Source: Clostridiales bacterium
GTDB taxonomy: Bacteria; Bacillota; Clostridia; Lachnospirales; Lachnospiraceae
Assembly (NCBI GenBank): GCA_019420275.1
Contig: JAHZHN010000004.1
Location: forward strand, 1 to 64,000
Reading direction: 5' to 3'
DNA: 64,000 nucleotides
Shown here: piece after piece, positions 52,543 to 61,600 of the stretch
Layout: each line of letters begins with the position of its first letter
How positions within the stretch are numbered: position 1 is the stretch's first letter
The notes under the pieces: generated by a model
What the model was told of the DNA's origin: nothing
The model's input: the letters and a program-made list of their open reading frames with translations, nothing else
Databases searched by the model: none
Made by a program: the position numbers and the translations under genes

Positions 52543-53400
52543 ATGAGAAAAGTAAAAGTGGCAGCAACCCAGATGTCCTGTGGATGGAATATCGATGAGA
52601 ACCTGTCAAAAGCTGAAGATATGATACGAGAGGCAGCACAGCAGGGAGCGAATATTATATTGCTGCAGGAATTATTTGAAACACCTTATTTTTGTCAGAG
52701 ACAGGATTTTACATATTTTAACTTGGCAAAGACACCAGAAGAAGATCCTGCAATCAGGCATTTTAAGGATATTGCCCGGGAACTGAATGTAGTTCTTCCA
52801 ATCAGCTTCTATGAAAAAGCAGGGAATACGGCATTTAATTCCGTCGCAGTCATCGATGCGGATGGAACCGTACTTGGAATTTACAGAAAAACACATATAC
52901 CGGATGGACTTCCATATGCAGAAAAATTTTATTTTACACCAGGAGACACTGGTTTTAAAGTGTGGAAAACAAAATTTGGAATTATTGGCGTTGGAATCTG
53001 CTGGGATCAGTGGTTTCCGGAGTGCGCAAGGAGCATGGCACTTCTTGGAGCAGAAATGCTGTTTTATCCCACAGCCATTGGCAATGAGCCGATTCTGAAG
53101 CATGATTCTATGCCTCACTGGCGTCATTGTATGCAGGGACATGCAGCAGCCAATATTATGCCGGTGGTTGCTTCCAACAGAGTCGGAACTGAAAAGGATG
53201 GAACAGAGATGACATTTTATGGGTCTTCTTTCATTGCCGACGAACATGGTGAATTAGCTGCGGAAAAAGACAGAGAATCCGAGGGTATTATTACTGCCGA
53301 ATTTGATCTGGATGAAATCGCAAAAACAAGAAGGGAATGGGGGGTATTCCGTGACCGCAGACCCGAAATGTATCAGATTCTGATGACACATGGAAGATAG
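52543..53400 (+). CDS. aguB: N-carbamoylputrescine amidohydrolase
   Basis: 285 aa. Nitrilase-fold catalytic triad: Glu in LLQELFETPYF, Lys in YRKTHIPDG, Cys in GVGICWDQWFPE. GNEPILKHDSMPHWRHCMQGHAAANIMPVVASNRVG is typical of the AguB branch (described, residues about 180-216). It hydrolyses N-carbamoylputrescine to putrescine, CO2 and ammonia. Neighbour aguA makes its substrate, which supports the assignment. Confidence 0.93.
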   Translation: MRKVKVAATQMSCGWNIDENLSKAEDMIREAAQQGANIILLQELFETPYFCQRQDFTYFNLAKTPEEDPAIRHFKDIARELNVVLPISFYEKAGNTAFNSVAVIDADGTVLGIYRKTHIPDGLPYAEKFYFTPGDTGFKVWKTKFGIIGVGICWDQWFPECARSMALLGAEMLFYPTAIGNEPILKHDSMPHWRHCMQGHAAANIMPVVASNRVGTEKDGTEMTFYGSSFIADEHGELAAEKDRESEGIITAEFDLDEIAKTRREWGVFRDRRPEMYQILMTHGR

Positions 53401-53415
53401 AAAGAGGTGGAGCAT

Positions 53416-54804
53416 ATGCAGAAAAGATTTCGCTTGATGGATGCGGTGATGACCGTCATTTGCGTAGTATTTGTAGCAGAGGCAGCAGCTCCTGTAGCTG
53501 CAGTTGGAAATTCACAGTATTTCTGGTGGATTTTCTTATTGATAGCCTTTCTTCTTCCATACGGCTTGATCGCATCAGAGCTTGGTACAACGTATGAAGG
53601 TGAAGGCGGACTGTATGACTGGGTTTCTAAGGCATTCGGAAAACGATGGGGCGGCCGTGTTTCCTGGTATTACTGGATTAATTTTCCACTGTGGATGGCA
53701 TCTCTTGCACTTATGTTTCCGGATACGATCAGTTTGCTGACAGGGAAAACGATGGGAACGATTCCGGCGCTGATCATAGAACTATGTTTTGTGTGGATTG
53801 TCATTGTCATCAGTTTTTTCCCAGTCTGCGATAGTGCCTGGATTTTAAACGGTGCGGCTGTAATCAAAATCCTGATCGCGCTGACACTGGGAATTTTAGG
53901 AATTTATGGAGCTGTTCATAACGGTATGGCAAATGAATATACCCTAAGGTCACTGCTTCCAAGTTTTGATCTTAATAGTTTGTCTTATATTTCTGTAATT
54001 ATATTTAATTGTCTTGGTTTTGAAATCGTATGTACTTTTGCTGAGGATATGGATCAGCCAAAAAAGCAGATTCCACAGGCAATTATCACTGGCGGATTAG
54101 TGATTGCAGTCATTTATATTTTCATGGCATTTGGAATTGGGGTGGCTGTGCCGACAGATAAAATCAATATGAGCACAGGACTGTTGGAGAGTATTCAGCT
54201 TTTAACAGGAAAACCAACGGGAATTATTGTAACGGTTGTAGCTGTTGCATTTTTGCTGACCTTGTTTGGAAATATGATTTCCTGGTCACTGGGTGTTAAC
54301 AATGTAGCTTCTTATGCGGCAAATCGTGGAGATATGCCGGCAGTCTTTGGAATTCGCAAAGGGAAAAATAATATGCCGGTGGGAGCATCTGTTATGAATG
54401 GGATTGTTGCCAGTCTGATTCTGATCATAGCACCGCTGATCCCAAATCAGGAATTGTTCTGGTGCTTTTTCGCATTAAATCTGGTTATGTTTTTGCTGGC
54501 TTATGTTCCGGTATTTCCAGCATTTCTGAAATTAAGACGGACAGATCCGAACCGTCCGAGACCATTTCAGGTACCGGGAAATCAGACGGCAGTCCGTGTG
54601 ATTGCTGTGGTTCCGTGTATTTTGCTGGTGATTTCTATTATATTTACGGCGGTTCCGATGTCTTTTGATGCGGAAACCTTAAGCGGAGTGCTTCCAATCA
54701 CAGTTGGGGCAGTTTTATGTATCATTATCGGTGAATTTATTGTACGTGCACACAGGAAAGAAAAGAAAAAGGGAGATGAGGTATTATGGCAGGAAGAATT
54801 ATAA
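53416..54804 (+). CDS. APC-family amine/amino-acid permease (agmatine or agmatine/putrescine)
   Basis: 462 aa from ATG 53416 (GAGGTGG 5 nt upstream; GTG 53407 is an alternative). Twelve membrane spans; the N terminus FRLMDAVMTVICVVFVAEAAAP and ASELGTTYEGEGGLYDWVSKAFG fit APC transporters. Sandwiched between aguB and aguA, it probably takes up agmatine or exchanges it with putrescine. The stop lies 19 nt inside aguA. Confidence 0.88.
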   Translation: MQKRFRLMDAVMTVICVVFVAEAAAPVAAVGNSQYFWWIFLLIAFLLPYGLIASELGTTYEGEGGLYDWVSKAFGKRWGGRVSWYYWINFPLWMASLALMFPDTISLLTGKTMGTIPALIIELCFVWIVIVISFFPVCDSAWILNGAAVIKILIALTLGILGIYGAVHNGMANEYTLRSLLPSFDLNSLSYISVIIFNCLGFEIVCTFAEDMDQPKKQIPQAIITGGLVIAVIYIFMAFGIGVAVPTDKINMSTGLLESIQLLTGKPTGIIVTVVAVAFLLTLFGNMISWSLGVNNVASYAANRGDMPAVFGIRKGKNNMPVGASVMNGIVASLILIIAPLIPNQELFWCFFALNLVMFLLAYVPVFPAFLKLRRTDPNRPRPFQVPGNQTAVRVIAVVPCILLVISIIFTAVPMSFDAETLSGVLPITVGAVLCIIIGEFIVRAHRKEKKKGDEVLWQEEL

Positions 54805-55892
54805 ATACAACACCAAAACAGGATGGATTTCGTATGCCGGGAGAGTTTGAGGAGCAGGAACAGATTTGGATGCTGTGGCCGCAGCGTACAGATACATGGA
54901 GAAACGGGGCTAAACCGGCACAGAAAGTTTTTGTCAAAGTAGCAGAAGCAATTCGCGAGTTTGAGCCGGTAACCATTTGTGTATCACCAGAGCAGTATGA
55001 AAACTGCAGAGCACAGGTTCCGGATTCTATCCGGGTCGTGGAAATGACGAGCAATGATGCTTGGATGCGTGATATGGGACCAACCTTTGTTATTGATGAT
55101 AAAGGAGGTATCCGGGGATGCGACTGGACTTTCAATGCCTGGGGCGGTCTTGTAGACGGATTGTATTTTCCATGGGATCAGGATGATCTGATTGCCAGAA
55201 AAGTATGTGATATGGAAGGAATTGACAGTTACCGCACGGAGGGATTCGTTTTGGAAGGCGGATCTATCCATGTCGACGGTGAGGGAACGGTTATTACGAC
55301 GGAAATGTGTCTGTTAAGTGAGGGACGCAACCCACATTTAACAAAAAAAGAAATTGAAAATATGCTCAAAGAGTATTTAAATTGTGAGAAAGTTATCTGG
55401 GTCAAAGATGGAATTGATCCAGATGAGACAAATGGCCATATTGATGATGTAGTGCAGTACATCCGTCCGGGAGAGGTGGCATGCATTTGGACAGATGATC
55501 CAAATCATCCTTTTTATAAAGAAGCAAGAGCTGCATATGAACAGCTGTCTCAGGAAACTGATGCAAAAGGACGCAGGCTGAAGGTGCATAAAGTTTGTCT
55601 GACAAAGAATCCTGTTCTTTTGAAAGGGGCAGACACGATTGACTGGTCAGAAGATGCAGCTCCAAGGGAGGAAGGAGATACCACCATTGCTTCTTATATG
55701 AATTTCCTGATTGTCAATGGAGGTGTTATTGTGCCACAGTATGGTGATGAAAATGATGCACTGGCACTGAAACAGATTGGGGAACTCTTCCCGGAAAGAA
55801 AGGCTGTAGGAGTTCGAACAGAAGAGGTTGTATATGGCGGCGGCAATATTCATTGTATTACGCAGCAGCAGCCAAAGGCGAAGAAAAACTAA
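54786..55892 (+). CDS. aguA: Agmatine deiminase
   Basis: 368 aa. PGEFEEQEQIWMLWPQR, SNDAWMRDMGPTFVI, NAWGG, NGHIDDVVQYI and GGGNIHCITQQQP with the catalytic Cys are the guanidino-modifying-enzyme motifs. It converts agmatine to N-carbamoylputrescine and ammonia. The start overlaps the permease by 19 nt. With aguB it forms the agmatine-to-putrescine pathway; no carbamate kinase or putrescine carbamoyltransferase is present, which fits use of AguB. Confidence 0.95.
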   Translation: MAGRIINTTPKQDGFRMPGEFEEQEQIWMLWPQRTDTWRNGAKPAQKVFVKVAEAIREFEPVTICVSPEQYENCRAQVPDSIRVVEMTSNDAWMRDMGPTFVIDDKGGIRGCDWTFNAWGGLVDGLYFPWDQDDLIARKVCDMEGIDSYRTEGFVLEGGSIHVDGEGTVITTEMCLLSEGRNPHLTKKEIENMLKEYLNCEKVIWVKDGIDPDETNGHIDDVVQYIRPGEVACIWTDDPNHPFYKEARAAYEQLSQETDAKGRRLKVHKVCLTKNPVLLKGADTIDWSEDAAPREEGDTTIASYMNFLIVNGGVIVPQYGDENDALALKQIGELFPERKAVGVRTEEVVYGGGNIHCITQQQPKAKKN

Positions 55893-55937
55893 GACTTGGT
55901 TTCATATATTCCAAAAAGGGATGATATTTCAGAAGAC

Positions 55938-55980
55938 AGAGGCATATCACACAGATTTGATGTGATATGCCTCTTTTTTA
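55938..55980. terminator. Bidirectional terminator
   Basis: AGAGGCATATCACA pairs with TGTGATATGCCTCT around a 9-nt loop with T6. Confidence 0.9.
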
Positions 55981-56778
55981 CATATGTTTCAGTGCATATT
56001 TTTCGGCTGCATGGAGAATTTTGTAAAGCAGCATGGCAATCAGGCATAGAAGAATAATGGACATCATGACCCAGTCCATCTTAAAGACCTGGCTTCCGTA
56101 GATGATCAGATATCCAAGCCCTGCTCTGGCAGCCAGGAATTCTCCGATGATAACACCGACCAAAGACAGGCCGATACTGACTTTCATCAGGCTGACAAAC
56201 AGAGGAATACAGCTTGGAATTACAGCGATACGCAGACAGTCTGCTTTAGAGCCCCCCAGAGTCTGAATCAGAATCAGACGCTGCGGATCTACTTTCATAA
56301 AACCATGATAGAGATTTAAGATACTTCCGAAAACAGCAATAGAAATCGCAGTTATTATGATAGTTTTCATATTGTTTCCAAGCCAGACGATCAGAATCGG
56401 TGCAAGGGCTGACTTTGGAAGGCTGTTTAATACCACCAGATAGGGTTCCAGGATATCAGCAGCAGGACGGCACCACCACAAAAGAATGGAAATTCCCAAA
56501 GTAAAGATCATAACCAGCAGGAAGCTTGCGATAGTTTCTAACAATGTGATTCCAATGTGAAGAAAAAGACTCTGATCTTTCAGCATCGTGTAGAAACACT
56601 GAATGACACGGCGGGGACTGCTGAAAATAAAGCCGTTTAGATATCCGTTTTCCACAGAGATTTCCCATGCAGCCAGAATTGCCAACAGCAGAAGCACCTG
56701 TGCTGCCAGAATCCAGTATTTTCTTCTTTGAAGCGACAGAAGATATAGTTTTTGTGCTTCGGATGGTTCATTCTTCAT
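55978..56778 (-). CDS. ABC transporter permease, NitT/TauT type
   Basis: 266 aa, six membrane spans. LVVLNSLPKSALAPILIVWLG and GVIIGEFLAARAGLGYLI are the family's cytoplasmic coupling motif (EAA-like with Gly). Start overlaps the ATPase gene end by 11 nt. No substrate-binding protein is adjacent, so the cargo (taurine, sulfonate, nitrate, a thiamine precursor or another anion) cannot be told. Confidence 0.87.
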   Translation of the reverse strand: MKNEPSEAQKLYLLSLQRRKYWILAAQVLLLLAILAAWEISVENGYLNGFIFSSPRRVIQCFYTMLKDQSLFLHIGITLLETIASFLLVMIFTLGISILLWWCRPAADILEPYLVVLNSLPKSALAPILIVWLGNNMKTIIITAISIAVFGSILNLYHGFMKVDPQRLILIQTLGGSKADCLRIAVIPSCIPLFVSLMKVSIGLSLVGVIIGEFLAARAGLGYLIIYGSQVFKMDWVMMSIILLCLIAMLLYKILHAAEKYALKHM

Positions 56779-57532
56779 TAATATCCCTCCACAACTGATT
56801 GAAATAATCTTTAAATTCTACTGAATTTCTTGCGTTTTTTGGTGTTTTCTCCGTACAGGACAGGTGGATTGGAACAATGGATTTTACAGTCCCCGGACGT
56901 TTCGAGAGAACAATTACCCGGTCAGCCATACTAATGGCCTCAGACAGATCATGGGTGACGAGGAGAGCAGTCTTATGTTCCTGTTTTATGATGGTGCCAA
57001 TGTCATTGGATACATTGAGCCGGGTTTGATAATCCAGTGCGGAGAAAGGTTCATCTAACAGAAGAATATCAGGAGAGAGAGCCAGAGTTCGGATCAGAGC
57101 AGCTCGCTGACGCATTCCGCCGGACAGCTGATTTGGATAGGAGTCGCGGAAGTCTTTTAGCCCATAAGAGTCCAGGAGATGTTCCACCCGGTCATAGGCT
57201 TCTGGTTTTTTGATTTTTTGTATTTTAAGTCCAAGAACAGCATTTTCAAATATGGTCTTCCAAGGAAGAAGCTGATCGCTCTGCAGCATGTAGCCGACTT
57301 TCTTTTTTGAAATAACAAGAGGATACCCGTGGATCAGGATTTCTCCGCTGTCCATGGGAAGGAGACGGGCGATCAGGTGAAGCAGTGTGGATTTTCCGCA
57401 GCCGCTGGGGCCGACGACGGCGATAAATTCTCCGGATTTTATATGGAAGGAAACATCACGAAGGGCAGGGGTTTCCTGTTTTAAAGTGTGATACGTATAA
57501 GAAACATGGTCAAGGGACAGAGCATAAGTCAT
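56768..57532 (-). CDS. ABC transporter ATP-binding protein, NitT/TauT type
   Basis: 254 aa. Walker A GPSGCGKSTLLH, Q-loop MLQSDQLLPW, signature LSGGMRQRAAL, Walker B ILLLDEPFSALD and switch His in VTHDLSEA. It powers the permease encoded just downstream. First gene of the pair on this strand; the orphan importer needs a binding protein from elsewhere. Confidence 0.9.
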   Translation of the reverse strand: MTYALSLDHVSYTYHTLKQETPALRDVSFHIKSGEFIAVVGPSGCGKSTLLHLIARLLPMDSGEILIHGYPLVISKKKVGYMLQSDQLLPWKTIFENAVLGLKIQKIKKPEAYDRVEHLLDSYGLKDFRDSYPNQLSGGMRQRAALIRTLALSPDILLLDEPFSALDYQTRLNVSNDIGTIIKQEHKTALLVTHDLSEAISMADRVIVLSKRPGTVKSIVPIHLSCTEKTPKNARNSVEFKDYFNQLWRDINEE

Positions 57533-57642
57533 AGAAACCTCCGAAATCTTTGTTATAATAGAATATGCAGAAAAAGAAAAAATGCTCCGAGGCAGAGCAT
57601 GTGAATCTGTTCAAAATATAAAGAAAAGGTGAAATTGCAGAA

Positions 57643-58329
57643 ATGAAGTATGAAAATATAATAGAAGGAATTTTTTTAAGCCGTCCGAATCGGTTTATTG
57701 CTATGGTGGAAGCGGAGGGAAGTCAAGCCAAAGCGCATGTGAAAAACACAGGAAGATGCAGGGAACTGCTGATTCCTGGAACAAAAGTATTTCTTCAAAA
57801 ACACAGCAATCCGGAAAGAAAGACAAAGTATTCTTTGATTGGAATCATGAAGGGAGATGTTATGGTCAATATAGATTCTCAGGCTCCCAATCATGTAGTC
57901 AGAGAATGGCTGGAACAGGGCGGAATTTATCAAAAACCAGATTTGATCGCCGCAGAGCGAAAATATGGAAATTCCCGCTTTGATTTTTATATAGAAGGAA
58001 ATGGGAAAAAGGCCTTTGTTGAAGTAAAGGGAGTCACTTTAGAGGAAGAAGGCATTGCAAGATTTCCGGATGCACCGACAGAACGCGGAGTGAAACATGT
58101 AAAAGAACTGATGAAATGTATAGAAGAAGGTTATGAAGTGTATATTATCTTTGTAATCCAAATGAAGGGCACCATACGATTTGAACCAAATGATAAAAGA
58201 CATCCTGAGTTTGGGGCAGTCTTGCGGGAGGCAAAACAGGCCGGTGCAACGATACAGGCTTTGGACTGCATCGTTGGAAGGGACAGCCTGAAAATCGACC
58301 AGTCGGTACCAGTTTGGTTTCCATCATGA
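57643..58329 (+). CDS. sfsA: SfsA family DNA/RNA nuclease
   Basis: 228 aa. FLSRPNRFIAMVE, HVKNTGRCRELLIPG, DSQAPNHVVREWL, RFDFYIE, FVEVKGVTLEEEGIARFPDAPTERGVKHVKEL (described) contain the OB and PD-(D/E)xK-like parts, with Asp and Glu-x-Lys (EVKG) as catalytic residues. SfsA proteins act on DNA/RNA ends; earlier called sugar-fermentation stimulation. The stop overlaps the convergent Crp gene by 6 nt. Confidence 0.93.
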   Translation: MKYENIIEGIFLSRPNRFIAMVEAEGSQAKAHVKNTGRCRELLIPGTKVFLQKHSNPERKTKYSLIGIMKGDVMVNIDSQAPNHVVREWLEQGGIYQKPDLIAAERKYGNSRFDFYIEGNGKKAFVEVKGVTLEEEGIARFPDAPTERGVKHVKELMKCIEEGYEVYIIFVIQMKGTIRFEPNDKRHPEFGAVLREAKQAGATIQALDCIVGRDSLKIDQSVPVWFPS

Positions 58330-59001
58330 CAAGCCATCGGCAATTGCCTGGAGAGTTTCCAGATCAAGAATCCGGATCTGCATTCGATTGTGGATTTTTA
58401 AAACTCCCTGATTCTGCAGAGTGGATAATGTCCTGGATAATGAAGGACGGGTCGTATTGAGATAGGCAGCAAGTTCATTGCGGTTCATGGAAAGAGTGCA
58501 GGAATTGTTTTCATGATTTTCCAGAAGATAACGTGCAATCCGCTGCTCTAATCCACCACAAGTCAGAATATCCAGCCGTTCTTGCTTTTGATAGTTGTCC
58601 AGAGCAAAAATATGGAGCATATTAAAAATTGCCTGACTGTGATGTTCACAGTTTTTTTCACAGGTCCGAAAGAAGAAACTGCGGTCTGCTGTAAGAATCT
58701 TACAGGAACTTGCCGCTCGGACAGTATAGCCAAACGATTGTTTGTCCAGAAAAACATCTGTTTCACCAAACAAGTCGCCGGCGGAGCGGTATTCAATGTT
58801 CATGGGTTTTCCCATATAATTGTATTGCTCAAGAATGACAGTTCCCTCCAGGATCAGATACAATACGGAAGGTTTATCATCGGAGAAGATGATGATCTGT
58901 CCTTTTTTGCAGGTCATCATATCTGCATTAGAGCAATAAAGAATCCGTTGAATTTCAGATTCGTTCAGATTTTGAAAAAGTAAGGTGTCTTTGATTTCCA
59001 T
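58324..59001 (-). CDS. Crp/Fnr-family regulator
   Basis: 225 aa from ATG 59001 with AAGGATG upstream; a frame back to 59103 covers the operator and is rejected. The cyclic-nucleotide-like domain (30-145) shows GQIIIFSDDKPSVLYLILEGTV and GDLFGETDVFLDKQ, and the HTH shows MNRNELAAYLNTTRPSLSRTLSTLQNQGVL. No Fe-S cysteine cluster of FNR type is evident. Divergent from superoxide reductase; a perfect TGTAAC-type dyad sits 24 nt before its start. Confidence 0.88.
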   Translation of the reverse strand: MEIKDTLLFQNLNESEIQRILYCSNADMMTCKKGQIIIFSDDKPSVLYLILEGTVILEQYNYMGKPMNIEYRSAGDLFGETDVFLDKQSFGYTVRAASSCKILTADRSFFFRTCEKNCEHHSQAIFNMLHIFALDNYQKQERLDILTCGGLEQRIARYLLENHENNSCTLSMNRNELAAYLNTTRPSLSRTLSTLQNQGVLKIHNRMQIRILDLETLQAIADGLS

Positions 59002-59024
59002 TTTTTCATCCTTTTTTGTATTTT

Positions 59025-59040
59025 TGTAACATATGTTACA
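59025..59040. promoter_or_regulatory. Crp/Fnr operator
   Basis: TGTAACATATGTTACA is a perfect 16-bp palindrome between the Crp/Fnr gene and the superoxide reductase gene. It should bind that regulator and control both directions. Confidence 0.75.
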
Positions 59041-59104
59041 GAAAAAAATGTAGTTTGAGGTTATTATATAGCTATAGTCTGGAACAGTAAAGGAGGAATT
59101 CAAG

Positions 59105-59461
59105 ATGAGTCGATTTTATAAAGATGATAAAGCAATTTTATTAGATTTATTTGAGAAAGAGCAGCCGGCAGGTGTAAGTCAGATGAAAGCAAATGTTACT
59201 GACGCAGCCGGTGAGAAACATGTTCCTGTGATCGAAAAAGACGGACAGCAGGTAACAGTTAAGGTAGGAGAAGTTGATCATCCGATGTTGGAAGAGCATT
59301 ATATCATGGGTGTCTATATTGAAACAAAACAAGGCGGTCAGCTCCATCGGTTTCAGCCGGGTGATGAACCAAAAGCAGTCTTTACACTTGCGCCGGGAGA
59401 TGAACTGGTAGCAGCATATGAGTACTGCAACCTGCACGGACTTTGGAAGGCTGAGGCCTGA
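59105..59461 (+). CDS. Superoxide reductase (neelaredoxin-type)
   Basis: 118 aa. The Fe ligands are visible: His in KHVPVIE, His in VDHPMLEEH (two), Cys and His in EYCNLHGLWKA. The N-terminal desulforedoxin Cys4 site is absent, so it is a class II enzyme. It reduces superoxide to peroxide without making O2, taking electrons from rubredoxin, whose gene follows 81 nt on. AAAGGAGG precedes the start. Control by the divergent Crp/Fnr regulator is likely. Confidence 0.92.
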   Translation: MSRFYKDDKAILLDLFEKEQPAGVSQMKANVTDAAGEKHVPVIEKDGQQVTVKVGEVDHPMLEEHYIMGVYIETKQGGQLHRFQPGDEPKAVFTLAPGDELVAAYEYCNLHGLWKAEA

Positions 59462-59478
59462 TTTGATACAGCAAACTG

Positions 59479-59500
59479 CTGCTTTTATGAATAAAAGCAG
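59479..59500 (+). promoter_or_regulatory. Hairpin between superoxide reductase and rubredoxin
   Basis: CTGCTTTTAT and ATAAAAGCAG are perfect 10-bp arms around GA. There is no T-run, so it is more likely a processing or stability element than a full terminator. Confidence 0.5.
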
Positions 59501-59542
59501 AAAGTAATATAGTATAAGAAAGTATTTAGGAGGAAAAAAGAG

Positions 59543-59707
59543 ATGAAAAAATACGAATGTGAGCCATGTGGATACATTTATGATGAGGCAGCAGGAGATC
59601 CGGACAACGGAATCGCTCCAGGAACGAAATTTGAAGATCTTCCGGAAGATTGGGTATGTCCGTTATGCGGCATGGGAAAAGAAGTTTTCGTAGAAGTTGA
59701 AGAATAG
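59543..59707 (+). CDS. Rubredoxin
   Basis: 54 aa. ECEPCGYIYDEAAGDPDNGI, PGTKFEDLPEDWVCPLCGMGK: two CxxC pairs bind one Fe, with the usual aromatic core. AGGAGG lies 10 nt before the ATG. It passes electrons to the adjacent superoxide reductase. Together they form the anaerobe's superoxide-removal system. Confidence 0.96.
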   Translation: MKKYECEPCGYIYDEAAGDPDNGIAPGTKFEDLPEDWVCPLCGMGKEVFVEVEE

Positions 59708-59934
59708 AATTATTCTATAATATGATGAAAGAGCAGGATTTCTCTGATTAGACAGGGAGATCCTGTTTTTTGTGCGATAAGCCGGGAAAACGGCTGCTGT
59801 GCTGTGAGCTGGCTGTCATATAGCGAGGGATAGGGCAGAGTTCTGGAAGAGCGGCCGGATTGACACAAGACGTGAAAATCATATAAAATGATAAGAAACA
59901 AGAAAATATCGATTCATCTGGATAAGGAGGAAGT

Positions 59935-60702
59935 ATGTTTGTAGAGGAACGGCACCAGGAGATTTTAAGACTCTTAAAGGAAAATGAGAAAGTCCTGGTA
60001 AAGGATCTGAGCAAGAAATTTCAGGTGACAGAAGATTGTATTAGGAAGGATTTGGCTGCCATGGAAGGTCAGAATCTGTTAAAGAGAACATACGGAGGTG
60101 CGGTTCTCCCGGACAGTCTTCATCCTGGACACAGCAATCTGGTTTCCAGCAGAAAACATAAAAATACGGATAAGAAAAAGAAAATTGCAAAAAAGGCAGT
60201 AAAACTCATAAAAAATGGAGATATGGTGTTTTTGGATACATCAACGACCAATATTGAGCTGGCTCGGGAGATCATAAGAGCCGGACTGAAAATCACGGTT
60301 GTCAGCTGTATGATGGATATTGCAGAAATTTTTCAGACGACGAAAAATGTAAAGTTTTTTCTGATTGGAGGGGAGTTTAACCGTTCACAGAATGGATTTC
60401 TGGGATCACTGACTCTTCAGATGATGGAAAATTTCAGATTTGATATTGCATTTATGGGGGTTGTGGGAGCAGACCCTGGAAAAAATATCATTATGACATA
60501 TGTACCGGAAGACGGACTGATGAAGAAACATGCGGTAGAAAGAAGCAGCAAAGTTTATCTTATGATGGAAAGCGAGAAATTTGGATTTCAGGCAAACTAT
60601 GTTTATGCAGGGTTTCAGGATATCAGCGGTGTAATCTGTGAAAAACAGCCGGAAGGAGAGGTGCGGGGACAGCTGGAACTTCGGCAGACCGCGATTATTT
60701 AA
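59935..60702 (+). CDS. DeoR-family sugar-metabolism regulator
   Basis: 255 aa. HTH at 1-60: RHQEILRLLKENEKVLVKDLSKKF, TEDCIRKDLAAMEGQNLLKRTYGGAVL. The effector domain has GDMVFLDTSTTNIELARE and RFDIAFMGVVGADPGKNI, which bind a sugar phosphate. The neighbouring gene is a convergent HAD phosphatase; targets unknown. TAAGGAGG precedes the ATG. Confidence 0.9.
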   Translation: MFVEERHQEILRLLKENEKVLVKDLSKKFQVTEDCIRKDLAAMEGQNLLKRTYGGAVLPDSLHPGHSNLVSSRKHKNTDKKKKIAKKAVKLIKNGDMVFLDTSTTNIELAREIIRAGLKITVVSCMMDIAEIFQTTKNVKFFLIGGEFNRSQNGFLGSLTLQMMENFRFDIAFMGVVGADPGKNIIMTYVPEDGLMKKHAVERSSKVYLMMESEKFGFQANYVYAGFQDISGVICEKQPEGEVRGQLELRQTAII

Positions 60703-61525
60703 TATGAAGAATGTGTTCGATGCCCCATGCGACACCATCCAGATCATGGTGGAGGGTCACAGCGTCTGCGGCAGATTTGCATTTTGGTGAAGCATTTTCC
60801 ATGGCGATGCCAATGCCTGCAGCGTTCAGCAGATCCACATCATTATCTCCGTCACCGAAAGCGGCCGTCTGTTCTGGTGCTAAATGCAGGTAATCCCGAA
60901 TAAAGCGCAGACCGGAATGTTTGCCGGCGTTTTTGTGAGAAATTTCAATCAGCTGAGAAACAGAAGAAGTAATATAGATATCTTTGGAAGTCTGGTCAAG
61001 TTTGGTCCAGATTTCTTTTTTTGTGCGGAGATTTCCAACAACCACGTCAATGCTGTCAATCTGGTTTTGATGTCTGCGCAAAAAATTCGGCATCTGATGG
61101 ATGGGATTTCTTGTGCTTTGAATATATGGGATAGCCTGAGGTGTAGCTCCAAATCCAACCGGATTGTTTACGTAATCTGCTTCTGCATAGGCGGTGCCGT
61201 CGATAAAGGCTTCCAGTGCCACTGGATAAGAGGAAGAAACTTCCAGAATATCAGAGACAGAGGCTTCTGTAAGTTTGTATTCGTGCAGGCATTTCCCCGT
61301 TGGAATATAATAGACGGCAGCTCCATTGGAGGTTATAGCATACTCAATGCCAGGAACAGACACAACATCTTTTGGAAGTGTGTGAAAAGAACGTCCGCTG
61401 GCAATAACAATATGAACACCTTGTTCAATAGCGTGCAACAATACCTGCCGGTTGCCGTCAGAAAGTCTTCCCTGGGCATTTAACGTTGTCCGATCCAGAT
61501 CTAAAGCAATACATTTAATATCCAT
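60695..61525 (-). CDS. Cof-type HAD-IIB phosphatase
   Basis: 276 aa from ATG 61525 (AGGAGG 7 nt upstream; an ATG directly before it is an alternative). CIALDLDRTTLNAQG has the nucleophile Asp, IASGRSFHTLP motif II, the Lys region, and AFGDGDNDVDLLNAAGIGIAMENA motif IV. Cap domain type IIB. Acts on sugar phosphates or flavin-type phosphates. Converges with the DeoR gene (8-nt overlap). Confidence 0.9.
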   Translation of the reverse strand: MDIKCIALDLDRTTLNAQGRLSDGNRQVLLHAIEQGVHIVIASGRSFHTLPKDVVSVPGIEYAITSNGAAVYYIPTGKCLHEYKLTEASVSDILEVSSSYPVALEAFIDGTAYAEADYVNNPVGFGATPQAIPYIQSTRNPIHQMPNFLRRHQNQIDSIDVVVGNLRTKKEIWTKLDQTSKDIYITSSVSQLIEISHKNAGKHSGLRFIRDYLHLAPEQTAAFGDGDNDVDLLNAAGIGIAMENASPKCKSAADAVTLHHDLDGVAWGIEHILHIK

Positions 61526-61600
61526 CATACGTCCTCCTTTCTATTTCCTTATTGTAACTTTTCTTATTTGCATTTACAATAGTTTTGGAGGAAAGAAAAA

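Noticed and set aside
60884..61483. 199-codon frame on the plus strand
   Set aside because: Opposite the HAD phosphatase, whose motifs are complete; no ribosome site.
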